Counted from the first letter of the stretch, positions 1 to 8,911 are shown. The stretch is DNA of 64,000 bases from Flavobacterium sp. (GCF_024710485.1 NZ_JANJUQ010000033.1:62001-126000), one strand, 5' to 3'. Program-made: numbers and translations. Notes: generated by a model not told the origin, from the letters alone.

Positions 1-66
1 GTTAATTTGAAACTGCGCCTGAAGCGACAAGGTGCAAAAGAGAAACAAAAAAGACAGTAGCTTCAT
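1..66 (-). CDS. 5' end of a secreted protein gene (partial)
   Basis: Only the first 22 codons lie in the window; the gene runs off the left edge. They read as a classical signal peptide: Met-Lys-Leu-Leu, a Phe/Leu-rich core, and a Leu-Gln-Ala-Gln cleavage region followed by Phe-Gln-Ile-Asn. The gene follows frr on the same strand, beyond the frr terminator. In related flavobacteria I recall a DUF5686/CarboxypepD_reg-like outer-membrane protein after frr, and the residues after the signal would fit that fold, but 22 codons cannot prove it. Confidence 0.5.
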   Translation of the reverse strand, partial: MKLLSFLFLFCTLSLQAQFQIN

Positions 67-107
67 TGGAAAGGGATTGACACAAAACGGCTTACAAAAA
101 TAGGAAT

Positions 108-138
108 AAAAAAATCCGTACGAGACGGATTTTAGTAT
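108..138 (-). terminator. Terminator of frr
   Basis: On the minus strand a 6-bp ATCCGT/ACGGAT stem with a CTCGT loop is followed by a run of seven T. It lies 14 bp after the frr stop codon. Confidence 0.75.
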
Positions 139-151
139 GAATTAACAAAAG

Positions 152-712
152 TTACACTTTCATAATTTCGGCTTCTTTGATGGCCAAATGTTCTTCGATT
201 TTTTTAATAAAGGCATCGGTTAATTTTTGAACATCTTCTTCTGCTTTTTTGCAGTCATCTTCCGAAGTGCCTTCTTTTTCTAATTTTTTAATTTCGGTGT
301 TGGCATCTTTACGGGCATTTCGAATACCGATTTTAGCTTCTTCTGCTTCAGCTTTGGCTTGTTTAACCAAATCTCGTCTTCTTTCCTCGGTAAGCGGCGG
401 TACACTGATGATAATGTTGTCGCCGTTGTTCATCGGATTAAACCCTAAATTGGCAATCATGATGGCTTTCTCAATAGGGTGCAACATGCTCTTTTCCCAA
501 GGCGTAACGGTAATGGTACGCGCATCGGGAACGTTAATGTTGGCTACTTGTGATAATGGGGTTTGCGAACCGTAATAGTCAACAAATACACCGCCCAACA
601 TTTGAGGTGATGCTTTTCCGGCGCGAATGTTTAAAAATTCTTTTTCCAAATGCGCCACGGAACCGTTCATAGATTCTTTGGTGCTGTCTAAGATAAATTC
701 AATTTCTTCCAT
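152..712 (-). CDS. frr: Ribosome recycling factor
   Basis: 186 residues, the usual length of RRF (about 185). With EF-G it splits post-termination ribosomes into subunits. The family pattern is clear: an N-terminal helix with 'LNIRAGKASPQML' around residues 28-40, the central 'TPLSQVANI' and 'PPLTEERR' segments, and a long Glu/Lys-rich C-terminal helix ending in 'EAEIMKV'. It follows pyrH on the same strand, separated by an octamer-word hairpin spacer. The pyrH-frr neighbourhood is widespread in bacteria. Confidence 0.97.
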   Translation of the reverse strand: MEEIEFILDSTKESMNGSVAHLEKEFLNIRAGKASPQMLGGVFVDYYGSQTPLSQVANINVPDARTITVTPWEKSMLHPIEKAIMIANLGFNPMNNGDNIIISVPPLTEERRRDLVKQAKAEAEEAKIGIRNARKDANTEIKKLEKEGTSEDDCKKAEEDVQKLTDAFIKKIEEHLAIKEAEIMKV

Positions 713-718
713 TTTCTT

Positions 719-790
719 ATTAGATTGTTAGAGGGTTAGCTTTTTAGATTGTTAGACTTCTAAGCAGTCTAATAATCTAAGTCAGTCTAA
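719..790. repeat. Octamer-word hairpin spacer (TTAGA / TCTAA words)
   Basis: Starting 6 bp before the frr start codon (on frr's upstream side), five consecutive 8-bp units each carry TTAG (attagatt, gttagagg, gttagctt, tttagatt, gttagact). They are followed by units carrying the complement CTAA (tctaagca, gtctaata, atctaagt, cagtctaa). The two halves can pair into a long imperfect hairpin. The same word family recurs at 4435-4515 and 45297-45465. Confidence 0.8.
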
Positions 791-795
791 ATGGT

Positions 796-1503
796 CTATA
801 TTTTTACTACTGTTCCTATGCTTTCGCCTTCGCAAATTTTAAGTAAGTTACCTTTTTTATTCATGTCGAATACTACAATCGGCAACTCGTTTTCCTGACT
901 TAAAGTGAATGCTGTGGTGTCCATAACATTCAAACCTTTTTTCAGTACATCGTCAAAAGTAATGCTTTCAAATTTCACGGCATTTGGGTTTTTCTCCGGA
1001 TCGGCATCGTATACACCGTCAACGCGAGTGCCTTTTAAAATCACATCGGCATGTACTTCAATCCCGCGTAAAACGGCTGCAGTATCCGTAGTGAAATAGG
1101 GGTTTCCTGTTCCGGCTCCGAAGATCACAATTCTTCCTTTTTCCAAATGGCGGACGGCTCTTCTTTTGATGTAAGGCTCGGCTATCGCTTCAATCTTTAA
1201 AGCGGTTTGCAAACGGGTCAACATGCCCTTGTCTTCCAGAGCACCTTGCAAAGCCATTCCGTTGATTACGGTGGCTAACATACCCATGTAATCGCCTTGT
1301 ACGCGGTCCATACCATTGCTGGCTCCGGCCACGCCTCTGAAAATGTTTCCGCCTCCGATAACAATGGCAATTTCAACACCTTTGTCGTGGATTTCTTTGA
1401 TTTCGTCTGCATATTCGGCCAAACGCTTAGGATCGATACCGTATTGTCTGTCGCCCATTAAGGCTTCGCCACTTAATTTCAGAAGAATTCTTTTGTATTT
1501 CAT
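796..1503 (-). CDS. pyrH: UMP kinase
   Basis: 235 residues, typical of bacterial UMP kinase of the amino-acid-kinase fold. It phosphorylates UMP to UDP with ATP in pyrimidine nucleotide synthesis. Visible motifs are 'KLSGEAL' near residues 9-15, the glycine-rich '[10 protein letters not shown]' around 48-57, '[15 protein letters not shown]' in the middle, and 'MDTTAFTL' toward the C-terminus. It is co-directional with and upstream of frr. The start is the Met of the '[12 protein letters not shown]' N-terminus. Confidence 0.97.
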   Translation of the reverse strand: MKYKRILLKLSGEALMGDRQYGIDPKRLAEYADEIKEIHDKGVEIAIVIGGGNIFRGVAGASNGMDRVQGDYMGMLATVINGMALQGALEDKGMLTRLQTALKIEAIAEPYIKRRAVRHLEKGRIVIFGAGTGNPYFTTDTAAVLRGIEVHADVILKGTRVDGVYDADPEKNPNAVKFESITFDDVLKKGLNVMDTTAFTLSQENELPIVVFDMNKKGNLLKICEGESIGTVVKI

Positions 1504-1762
1504 TCTCGTGTGTGTTTTTAGTTAGGAGTCATGCTGTTGCTCTTAGAGCTCGAGGCATAAGTTGTGTTAGTTTTTACTTTTGTCACTAAGGCGCAGCCAT
1601 TGTTTTTGTTGAAAAAGTTAGGATTCGCTTTTCGCTCAAAAGTGTTGCAAATATAAACATATTCTGTTTTGCTGTAGTATTCGTTAAAAATATTGTTTAG
1701 TAACATTTATCACTTTTAAATACTGAATGGTTTTGTAGTTTTGTAACATCAAATTCACATTT

Positions 1763-2383
1763 ATGGAATCTATCATTCAAAGCAGTTTAGCTAACAGTAT
1801 AACCTACGAAGCCTACAGAAATACTATTGATACCTTGCTGAAAGAAGGTAAGTCGACAGGACATGAGCAATCGGCAGATTTAACCCATTATTCGGAACTC
1901 AATGTTACCCGAATGAATCGTTTGGACAAAACGATGACTGTTGCGGATGAATTTACCAAACAATTGAAAGATTTAAAAGGAGATTATCTGTGGTTGGTTA
2001 TTTCTGAAGGTTGGTGTGGCGATGCTGCACAGTTGGTGCCCATCTTCCATAAAATGGCCGAACTGTCTCCGAATATTGAAATGAAAATTGCCCTTCGTGA
2101 TGATAACGATGCCTTGATGAATTTGTTTCTGACCAACGGTGCCCGAAGTATTCCTAAGTTGATTGTTATCGATAAAAATACTTTAGAAGTTTTAGGCGAT
2201 TTCGGACCAAGACCGCAAGAGGCCAAACAATTGATTTTAGATTACAAAGCGGAACATGGTGTGGTTGATGAAACGGCAAAAACCAATTTGCAATTGTGGT
2301 ATTTGCACGATAAAGGTTTGTCGACCCAAAAAGAAATCATGGAAATAATGACGGCAGCCGAATTAAAATACAATGTAGTTTAA
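1763..2383 (+). CDS. Thioredoxin-family protein with a single active-site Cys
   Basis: 206 residues with no signal peptide, so probably cytoplasmic. A thioredoxin-like fold is indicated by 'WCGDAAQ' at residues 84-90 and a 'SIPKLIVID' segment whose Pro131 would be the cis-proline. The second active-site cysteine is replaced (WCGD instead of WCGPC), so a plain dithiol-disulphide cycle is unlikely. Relatives are annotated only as thioredoxin family protein. It has its own promoter-like TAGTTTTG just upstream. Its 3' end overlaps the convergent gene 2363-2926 by 21 bp. The physiological substrate is unknown. Confidence 0.85.
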   Translation: MESIIQSSLANSITYEAYRNTIDTLLKEGKSTGHEQSADLTHYSELNVTRMNRLDKTMTVADEFTKQLKDLKGDYLWLVISEGWCGDAAQLVPIFHKMAELSPNIEMKIALRDDNDALMNLFLTNGARSIPKLIVIDKNTLEVLGDFGPRPQEAKQLILDYKAEHGVVDETAKTNLQLWYLHDKGLSTQKEIMEIMTAAELKYNVV

Positions 2384-2926
2384 TCCAATCGAAAAACTAC
2401 CGATTCTCTCGGGAGTAATTTTTGAAAAGCCGTATTGACATAGTTCTATATACAAGCCTAAACCACTTTCATTATCTTCAAGCCCTAAGCTGATTTTTTT
2501 GAAATACCCTGACAGTTTATCGCCGGTGAGCGACAGGCTTCTGCCGTAGCCTATTTCAGAGGTGATTCGCGTATTTTCGCCTACTCTCGGACTCAGGCGT
2601 AGTGAGCCAAAAACTGGCGCTACGACCAAACATTTGTTGGCTTTCCAATCGATTCCGATATTTAGGCCAACGCCAATCCACTTGTCGTAATGCGAACCTA
2701 TTCCGGCTCTGGCACTCAAACCATCCAAAAGGAACCAAGGTTCTTTTTCTCCGGTATACGGATCGATTTCGCCAGCATACTGATTGACTCTCAGTGGTGA
2801 GGAAAGCTCGAATTTTTTGTAAAAGGGTTTGTCATCTTCAGGAAACATCTCCGGTCTAACTGCTACTACTTGAGCCCAGACCAATTGGAATAAAAAGAAA
2901 AAACAAATCAGAAACTTAAGCTTCAT
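2363..2926 (-). CDS. Putative secreted / outer-membrane protein of unknown function
   Basis: 187 residues. I do not recognise a named family. The start at 2926 is chosen because it begins a good signal peptide (MKLKFLICFFFLFQLVWAQ); the longer reading frame upstream is truB sequence read in another phase. The mature part has alternating hydrophobic/polar segments with Gly and aromatic residues ('ARAGIGSHY', 'SFSIGLNYIVF' at the end) and ends in Phe, as beta-barrel outer-membrane proteins often do. It overlaps the truB 3' end by 11 bp, so it is probably translationally coupled to it. Its own 3' end overlaps the convergent thioredoxin-like gene. Confidence 0.75.
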   Translation of the reverse strand: MKLKFLICFFFLFQLVWAQVVAVRPEMFPEDDKPFYKKFELSSPLRVNQYAGEIDPYTGEKEPWFLLDGLSARAGIGSHYDKWIGVGLNIGIDWKANKCLVVAPVFGSLRLSPRVGENTRITSEIGYGRSLSLTGDKLSGYFKKISLGLEDNESGLGLYIELCQYGFSKITPERIGSFSIGLNYIVF

Positions 2927-3620
2927 CGGTATTGATTTTTTGTTCAAAGGCTTCAGGAGTAATCCCGTTGTCAACCGAGTAGTCGCCAATTTTAGTGCGG
3001 CGCAGAACTGATAAATAACCGCCCGATTGTAATGCCTTTCCAAAGTCGTAAGCCAAAGAACGAATGTAAGTGCCTTTGCTGCATTTTACCCTGAAATCAA
3101 TTTCCGGCAACGCCATACGGGTGATTTCAAATTCGTAAATGGTGGTTTTTCGGGCTTCAATTTCCACTTCAGAACCTTCGCGCGCGTGCTCGTACAACCT
3201 TTTGCCGTCTTTTTTGATGGCTGAAAATACCGGAGGCTTTTGGTCGATTTCGCCTAAAAACTGTTGAAGCGTGGCTTCTATTAACTCAGCAGTAATATGT
3301 TCGGTCGGGAAAGTAGCATCAATTTCCGTTTCCCTATCGTAAGATGGTGTGGTGGCGCCCAATACTATCGTTCCGGTGTATTCTTTGGCCTGACCTTGAA
3401 TGTCCGGAATCATTTTAGTGAACTTTCCGGTGCACACAATCAGTAAGCCCGTGGCCAATGGATCTAAGGTGCCGGCATGACCGATTTTAAATTTCTTAGG
3501 AAGATCGTATTTTCTTTTTAAAACATATTTCAGCTTATTCACTGCCTGAAAGGACGACCAAGTGAGCGGTTTATCAATCAGCAAGACCTGACCTTGCAAA
3601 AAATCTTCAGCCGTTTTCAA
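2916..3620 (-). CDS. truB: tRNA pseudouridine(55) synthase
   Basis: 234 residues. TruB converts U55 of the T-loop of tRNAs to pseudouridine. The catalytic motif 'GHAGTLDPLATG' is at residues 48-59 with catalytic Asp53. 'IDKPLTWSSF' near the N-terminus and 'CSKGTYIRSLAYD' in the C-terminal half are family signatures. It starts 4 bp after the uppP stop codon in the same direction, consistent with one transcript ftsX-DUF3098-uppP-truB. Confidence 0.97.
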   Translation of the reverse strand: MKTAEDFLQGQVLLIDKPLTWSSFQAVNKLKYVLKRKYDLPKKFKIGHAGTLDPLATGLLIVCTGKFTKMIPDIQGQAKEYTGTIVLGATTPSYDRETEIDATFPTEHITAELIEATLQQFLGEIDQKPPVFSAIKKDGKRLYEHAREGSEVEIEARKTTIYEFEITRMALPEIDFRVKCSKGTYIRSLAYDFGKALQSGGYLSVLRRTKIGDYSVDNGITPEAFEQKINTDEA

Positions 3621-3623
3621 AAC

Positions 3624-4433
3624 TTATCGGTTTAAGGAGAAGTAAATTAATAGAGCTACACCGGCTACAATTCGGTAATAACCCCAAGGTTTAAAACCGT
3701 ATTTTTTGATGATTCCGATAAAAAATTTAATGGCAATCACAGCTACTATAAAAGCAACGATGTTGCCCACCAAAAACATTTTTAAATTATCGGTAGATTG
3801 TGTTAATAGCTCATAACCTTTGAGTTGTGACGCTTCGTAAGTTTTTAAAAACAACGAATAAGTTGTTACGGCCAACATAGTAGGAACCGCCAAGAAAAAC
3901 GAAAATTCTGCAGCCGTTTCTCGGGTTAACCCTTGTTGCATTCCGCCAATAATAGAGGCTGCAGAGCGACTGGTGCCGGGCATCATCGCCAAACATTGCC
4001 AAAAGCCAATGGTAACGGCTTTTTTAATGGTGATGTCTTCTTCATGTGCCACAGTAGGATGGTTAAAACGACCGTCAATAAATAAAAGCACAATCCCGCC
4101 AAGAATTAAAACAATCGCTATTGGAATCGGGTCGCCCAACACAGCTTCAATTTTGTCATCAAACAATTTTCCCAACACTAAGGCCGGAATTACAGCACAA
4201 GCCAATTTCACATAGAAGCTTAGTTTGCTGAAATCAAAAAACTTGCGCCAATACAAAACCACTACTGCTAAAATGGCTCCGAATTGTATCGAAACCTGAA
4301 ACAATTTTACAAAGTCGTCTTCTTGGATACCGAAAAAGGAACTGGTAAAAATCATGTGAGCTGTCGAAGAAACCGGCAAGTATTCGGTTAAGCCTTCCAC
4401 GATGGCGATGAGTATCGCTTGAATGTAATCCAT
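3624..4433 (-). CDS. uppP: Undecaprenyl-diphosphate phosphatase (BacA/UppP)
   Basis: 269 residues, an integral membrane protein with about eight hydrophobic segments. It removes a phosphate from undecaprenyl diphosphate, recycling the lipid carrier for peptidoglycan and O-antigen, and gives basal bacitracin tolerance. The two signature loops are present: 'EGLTEYLPVSS' at residues 13-23 and 'PGTSRSA' at 151-157. It lies between DUF3098 and truB, as is common in flavobacteria. Confidence 0.96.
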   Translation of the reverse strand: MDYIQAILIAIVEGLTEYLPVSSTAHMIFTSSFFGIQEDDFVKLFQVSIQFGAILAVVVLYWRKFFDFSKLSFYVKLACAVIPALVLGKLFDDKIEAVLGDPIPIAIVLILGGIVLLFIDGRFNHPTVAHEEDITIKKAVTIGFWQCLAMMPGTSRSAASIIGGMQQGLTRETAAEFSFFLAVPTMLAVTTYSLFLKTYEASQLKGYELLTQSTDNLKMFLVGNIVAFIVAVIAIKFFIGIIKKYGFKPWGYYRIVAGVALLIYFSLNR

Positions 4434-4434
4434 G

Positions 4435-4515
4435 GTTAGATTGTTAGATTATTAGATTATTAGACCTTAGATAAACACTTCTAAGAAGTCTAACAATCTA
4501 AGGGGTCTAATACGT
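4435..4515. repeat. Octamer-word hairpin spacer (TTAGA / TCTAA words)
   Basis: Beginning one base before the uppP start codon are four 8-bp units (gttagatt, gttagatt, attagatt, attagacc). After a short link come complementary units (tctaagaa, gtctaaca, atctaagg, ggtctaat). It has the same words and the same head-to-complement layout as the frr-pyrH spacer. Confidence 0.8.
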
Positions 4516-4752
4516 CTATTTACTTTTCTTGAAAATCGAATAAATGGTAATCCCAAAACCAATCAAAACTACAGTTGGCGCCAAACGAATTCTGCGGAAA
4601 CTGAAAACATCTTCATTGAATACATTCGGGTCATCGCTGCCACCGCCACTCATCAGGATAAAACCCAAAGCAATTACGGCAATACCAATCAGTAATATTT
4701 TGTAGTTTACCTTTTCAAAAAGAAAATCCGGTTTTTGCTCGTTGTTTTTCAT
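4516..4752 (-). CDS. DUF3098 small membrane protein
   Basis: 78 residues with two transmembrane helices (about 18-36 and 56-72) separated by a short loop containing 'SGGGSDDPNVFNEDVFSFRR', the characteristic DUF3098 pattern. It sits between ftsX and uppP, the usual place of this family in Bacteroidota, suggesting an envelope or division-associated role. The biochemical function is unknown. Confidence 0.85.
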   Translation of the reverse strand: MKNNEQKPDFLFEKVNYKILLIGIAVIALGFILMSGGGSDDPNVFNEDVFSFRRIRLAPTVVLIGFGITIYSIFKKSK

Positions 4753-4807
4753 AGTCTGTTATCTATTCTTGGGTTTGTCTGTCAGTCTTTTATCTATAGT
4801 CTATTCT

Positions 4808-5683
4808 CTAGTACAAATCGTCTGTTCTTAAATTCAAAAAGCGTTGGGTGGCAAAAAAGGTGCTCAACCAAGTAATCAACATGCCCAAAACAACAACGCC
4901 TAATAATACAGCGGCAATGGCCAATTGATTCTCCATAATGCCTAAATTGTCGTAGTTGGTTTCAAAATACACCAAAACGCCAATCAAAGCAAATACCGCC
5001 AATAACGAACCAATCAATCCGAGAATCAAACTTCTAACAATAAACGGTTTGCGGATGAACGATTTGGTCGCGCCCACCATTTGCATCGTTTTAATAATAA
5101 AGCGATTCGCATAAATGGACAAACGCAATGAACTGTTGATGAGCAACACCGATATCACTGCAAAAATCCCACTGAAAATGAGTATCCACATACTTATTTC
5201 CTGAATTTTATCGTTTACTTTATCCACCAATTGTTTGTCGTATACAATATCCGCAATCATCTCGTTTTTGCGCAAACGATTCTGAATTTTAGCAATACTG
5301 TCGTTCACCACATAATCGGCTTTCAAATAAATATCAAAAGAATTTTGCAGCGGATTCACGCCTAAGAACTGCATGAAATCTTCGCCTATGTCTTTTTTGT
5401 GCATTTCGGCCGCTTTTTCTTTAGAAACATATTCGTAAGATTTGGCAAATTTGGCCGTTTTCAACTCTTCGTCAAAAGCCTTGATGATGGAGTCGTTGGC
5501 GTCGTTTTTAAAGAACACGGTCATCGCAATTTCTTCTTTGAAATTGTTAGAAATGCGCTTGGAATTCAATACAAAAAGTCCCAATAAACCCAACAAGAAC
5601 AGCACTAAAAAGATACTCAACACTACCGAAAAATAAGAGGTAATTACCCTGCGTTTCTGAAACTTTTCAAATGATGATGCCAT
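4808..5683 (-). CDS. ftsX: Cell division ABC-transporter-like permease FtsX
   Basis: 291 residues. There is one N-terminal transmembrane helix (about 18-38), a large periplasmic domain (about 40-165) and three C-terminal helices, the FtsX layout. FtsX with FtsE transmits a signal across the inner membrane to peptidoglycan hydrolases at the septum. 'MQMVGATKSFIRKPF' at about 202-216 is a typical FtsX cytoplasmic loop. ftsE is not adjacent here. It is the first gene of the ftsX-DUF3098-uppP-truB string. The DUF3098-ftsX gap (4753-4807) is made of GTCT/TATCT words. Confidence 0.94.
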   Translation of the reverse strand: MASSFEKFQKRRVITSYFSVVLSIFLVLFLLGLLGLFVLNSKRISNNFKEEIAMTVFFKNDANDSIIKAFDEELKTAKFAKSYEYVSKEKAAEMHKKDIGEDFMQFLGVNPLQNSFDIYLKADYVVNDSIAKIQNRLRKNEMIADIVYDKQLVDKVNDKIQEISMWILIFSGIFAVISVLLINSSLRLSIYANRFIIKTMQMVGATKSFIRKPFIVRSLILGLIGSLLAVFALIGVLVYFETNYDNLGIMENQLAIAAVLLGVVVLGMLITWLSTFFATQRFLNLRTDDLY

Positions 5684-5815
5684 AGACTGTATTTTATGGG
5701 GTAAAAATAATAAAGAAAATTGTTTTTCCCCTTTATAACGGACAAACTTTTAACTTTATTATATTAAATGTAAATTTGTCGCTCAAAATTTTTAGGCTTG
5801 TCCCAAAATGAGTTT

Positions 5816-5897
5816 GGGAAGCGAATGGTTCAGGCAGTTTCAGCCATCCATTTTCCCGCTTTCCGGGTTACACGGTAACCTCTCCAATCGGGGCTAG
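5816..5897 (+). repeat. REP-like element, copy A (GGGGCTAG family)
   Basis: One of seven copies in the window. It begins with GGGAAGCGAATGGTTC, contains TTTTCCCGCTTTCCGG, then a perfect hairpin GGTTAC-ACG-GTAACC, and ends CTCCAATCGGGGCTAG. The CCCG before the hairpin can pair with the CGGG after it. It lies in the 388-bp divergent gap between ftsX and leuS and is preceded by a small TCCCAAA/TTTGGGA inverted repeat. Confidence 0.8.
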
Positions 5898-5915
5898 AAA
5901 TTAAACGAATTTAAA

Positions 5916-5955
5916 ACCTTAGAACCGTAGCGCCTCAGTGCCTTAGAACCTTTAT
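5916..5955. repeat. Array of five 8-bp words (consensus rCCtnAgn)
   Basis: Consecutive octamers accttaga, accgtagc, gcctcagt, gccttaga, acctttat lie between REP copy A and the leuS leader motif. Confidence 0.7.
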
Positions 5956-5959
5956 AAGA

Positions 5960-5988
5960 ATGACACGAGCTCGCAAGAGCGACTGCAT
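5960..5988 (+). promoter_or_regulatory. Leader motif upstream of leuS, shared with tyrS
   Basis: 29 nt: ATGACACGA, a hairpin GCTC-GCAA-GAGC with a GNRA-type loop, and GACTGCAT. Nearly the same sequence lies upstream of tyrS (21765-21792), where the stem is different but still pairs. It is 84 bp upstream of the leuS start. A 20-codon open frame could begin at its ATG, but the 1-nt length difference from the tyrS copy breaks the frame, so conservation at the RNA level is more likely. Confidence 0.55.
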
Positions 5989-6071
5989 GAGACCGATAAA
6001 AAACAATATAAACGACGAATGACTTGAGCATCAGCGAAAGCATTACACAGATAAAAAAATATAATCGAGTA

Positions 6072-8906
6072 ATGAAATATTTCCACGAAAAAATCGAAGC
6101 CAAATGGCAACAGTATTGGGCCCAAAACCAAACGTTTGCTGCCGCTAACAATTCAGACCAACCCAAGTATTACGTACTCGACATGTTTCCGTATCCTTCC
6201 GGAGCCGGCTTACACGTTGGGCATCCGCTGGGTTACATCGCTTCCGATATCGTAGCGCGTTTCAAACGCCACAAAGGTTTTAATGTATTGCATCCGCAAG
6301 GCTATGATTCTTTTGGGTTGCCGGCCGAGCAATACGCCATTCAAACCGGACAACATCCGGAAAAAACCACTCGTGAAAACATCGCCCGTTACCGCGAGCA
6401 ATTGGACAAAATTGGTTTTTCCTTCGATTGGAGTCGAGAAGTACGCACTTCTAATCCCGATTATTACAAACACACGCAGTGGATTTTCATCCAACTGTTT
6501 AATTCGTGGTACAACAACGATACTAACAAAGCCGAAGATATTGCCACACTAATCGCTATCTTTGAAAAAGAAGGCAATGCGACGGTTAATGCGGTTTGCG
6601 ATGATAATATCACACCATTTTCAGCTGCAGAATGGAACGCTTTCTCTTCCGAACAACAACAAAAAATACTATTGCAATACCGCTTAACCTATTTGGCCGA
6701 AACCGAAGTCAACTGGTGTCCGGCTTTAGGAACCGTTTTAGCCAACGACGAAATCGTAAACGGCGTTTCCGAACGAGGCGGTCATCCGGTCATTCGCAAA
6801 AAAATGACCCAATGGTCGATGCGCATCTCCGCTTATGCCGAACGTTTATTACAAGGTTTAGACACTATTGACTGGAGCGAATCCATTAAAGAAAGTCAGC
6901 GAAACTGGATTGGAAAATCGGTTGGAGCCTCTGTAAAGTTTAAAGTACAAAGTACAAAGTACGAAATTGAGGTTTTCACAACAAGACCTGACACCATCTT
7001 TGGCGTTACGTTTATGACTTTGGCACCGGAACACGAATTGGTTGCTAAAATCACCACTCCGGAACAAAAAGCCGCCGTGGAAGCTTATGTTGAAGCTACC
7101 GCCAAACGTTCCGAAAGAGAAAGAATGGCCGATGTCAAAACCATTTCAGGCGTTTTCACCGGCGCTTACGCCGAACATCCGTTTACCAAAGAACCGATTC
7201 CGGTTTGGATAGGCGATTACGTGTTGGCCGGTTACGGCACCGGAGCAGTAATGGCTGTACCGTGCGGCGATGAAAGAGATTATGCTTTTGCCCATTTCTT
7301 CAAAGGACAAAACGGGATGCCCGAAATTAAAAACATTTTCAACCAGGATATTTCGCAAGAAGCCTTTGCCGCCAAAGAAGGATTTGAATTGGTGAACTCC
7401 GATTTCCTAAACGGTTTGGGCTACAAAGAAGGTACTAAAAAAGCCATTGAAGCCTTGGAAAAAATCGGGCAGGGGAAAGGCAAAACCAACTACCGTTTGC
7501 GCGATGCGGTTTTCTCTCGCCAACGCTACTGGGGTGAACCGTTTCCGGTGTATTACGTCAACGGTTTACCGCAAATGATTGACCCAAAATACTTGCCAAT
7601 CGTTTTACCTGAAGTAGAAAAATATTTACCTACTGAAGATGGTCAGCCACCTTTAGGTAATGCTACGGATTGGGCGTGGGATAGTGTTCAATGTTCAGTA
7701 GTCAGTAACCAGTTGATAAACCACCAAACCGTCTTCCCGTTAGAGTTAAACACCATGCCGGGTTGGGCAGGCAGTTCGTGGTATTGGATGCGTTATATGG
7801 ACGCGCACAACGACGCCGAATTCGCCTCAGCCGACGCCCTAAAATACTGGGAAAACGTAGATTTATACATAGGTGGCAGCGAACACGCCACCGGCCACTT
7901 GTTGTACTCGCGTTTTTGGAATAAATTTTTAAAAGACAAAGGTTTTGCGCCAACCGAAGAACCATTCAAGAAGTTGATCAATCAAGGCATGATTTTGGGG
8001 ATGAGTGCGTTTGTATATCGTTCTGAAGATTCTAAAAAATTATATTCCAAAGGATTAATTACTGGTGAAAAAGTCCATCCAATCCATGTTGATTTATCGG
8101 TCATCAACGACATCACCAACGAATTAGACATCGAAGCCTTCAAAAACCATCCGTTATATTCGGATTACAAAGACGCTGAATTCATCTTAGAAAACGGCAA
8201 ATACATCGTAGGTCGCGAAGTCGAAAAAATGTCGAAATCCAAATACAACGTGGTGAATCCCGATGATATTTGCGAGCAATACGGCGCCGATACGTTGCGT
8301 TTATACGAAATGTTTTTAGGACCGTTAGAACAAGCCAAACCATGGAATACAGCGGGAATTACCGGAGTATCAGGTTTCTTGAAAAAACTATGGCGTTTGT
8401 ATTTTGATGATAACGGTTTGATTGTCACTAACGAGGAACCGACTGCCGACATGTACAAATCGCTTCACAAAACCATCAAAAAAGTGACTGAGGATATTGA
8501 GAACTTTTCGTTCAACACTTCCGTATCGCAGTTTATGATTTGTGTGAACGAATTGGCTTCAATGAAATGCAACCACAGAGCGATTTTAGAACCATTGGCC
8601 GTTCTTATTTCTCCGTACGCGCCGCACATCGCCGAAGAACTTTGGGAGCAATTAGGTCATCAAGGTTCTGTTTCTACGGTTCCTTTTCCGGTTTGTGAAG
8701 ACAAATACTTGGTAGAATCCGAAAAAGAATATCCGGTTTCGTTTAACGGCAAAATGCGTTTCACCATCAAGTTGCCTTTGGATTTAACCGTACAGCAAAT
8801 CCAAGATATTGTGATGGCCGACGAACGAACCATCAAACAACTAGATGGGCGAACACCAAATAAAGTCATTATCGTTCCCGGCAAAGTGATTAACTTGGTA
8901 GGATAA
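6072..8906 (+). CDS. leuS: Leucyl-tRNA synthetase
   Basis: 944 residues, a class I synthetase charging tRNA-Leu. The start at 6072 (MKYFHEKIEAKWQ) is preferred because the family alignment begins there; the 16 codons upstream are spacer. 'HVGH' (HIGH motif) is at 48-51, the editing (CP1) domain with 'TTRPDTIFG' at about 300 and 'GTGAVMAVPCGDERD' at about 390, and 'KMSKS' at 719-723 close to the end of a Bacteroidota-type insert. Two short stretches are made of the same word repeats found in spacers: a triple AAAGTAC heptamer encoding residues 291-297, and octamers at 7683-7714. Downstream lies a GGATAAG/CTTATCC inverted word repeat. Confidence 0.97.
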   Translation: MKYFHEKIEAKWQQYWAQNQTFAAANNSDQPKYYVLDMFPYPSGAGLHVGHPLGYIASDIVARFKRHKGFNVLHPQGYDSFGLPAEQYAIQTGQHPEKTTRENIARYREQLDKIGFSFDWSREVRTSNPDYYKHTQWIFIQLFNSWYNNDTNKAEDIATLIAIFEKEGNATVNAVCDDNITPFSAAEWNAFSSEQQQKILLQYRLTYLAETEVNWCPALGTVLANDEIVNGVSERGGHPVIRKKMTQWSMRISAYAERLLQGLDTIDWSESIKESQRNWIGKSVGASVKFKVQSTKYEIEVFTTRPDTIFGVTFMTLAPEHELVAKITTPEQKAAVEAYVEATAKRSERERMADVKTISGVFTGAYAEHPFTKEPIPVWIGDYVLAGYGTGAVMAVPCGDERDYAFAHFFKGQNGMPEIKNIFNQDISQEAFAAKEGFELVNSDFLNGLGYKEGTKKAIEALEKIGQGKGKTNYRLRDAVFSRQRYWGEPFPVYYVNGLPQMIDPKYLPIVLPEVEKYLPTEDGQPPLGNATDWAWDSVQCSVVSNQLINHQTVFPLELNTMPGWAGSSWYWMRYMDAHNDAEFASADALKYWENVDLYIGGSEHATGHLLYSRFWNKFLKDKGFAPTEEPFKKLINQGMILGMSAFVYRSEDSKKLYSKGLITGEKVHPIHVDLSVINDITNELDIEAFKNHPLYSDYKDAEFILENGKYIVGREVEKMSKSKYNVVNPDDICEQYGADTLRLYEMFLGPLEQAKPWNTAGITGVSGFLKKLWRLYFDDNGLIVTNEEPTADMYKSLHKTIKKVTEDIENFSFNTSVSQFMICVNELASMKCNHRAILEPLAVLISPYAPHIAEELWEQLGHQGSVSTVPFPVCEDKYLVESEKEYPVSFNGKMRFTIKLPLDLTVQQIQDIVMADERTIKQLDGRTPNKVIIVPGKVINLVG

Positions 8907-8911
8907 TATTG

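Noticed and set aside
1518-1706. A small gene upstream of pyrH
   Set aside because: The 62-codon frame has no signal, domain or promoter placement supporting it; the gap looks like ordinary spacer.
5960-5988. Similarity of TGACACGAGCT to the antisense of the 16S rRNA 1050 region
   Set aside because: The match is only about 11 nt and does not extend; coincidence is likely.
5960-6022. A 20-codon leader peptide (Met-Thr-Arg-Ala...) for leuS attenuation, and the matching 16-codon frame before tyrS
   Set aside because: The leuS frame has no Leu codons and the tyrS frame only one Tyr; a 1-nt length difference shifts the frame between copies, so the shared signal is at the RNA level.
5894-6166. 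Minus-strand open frame over the start of leuS
   Set aside because: Most of it is antisense to conserved leuS sequence and to the word array; no family features.
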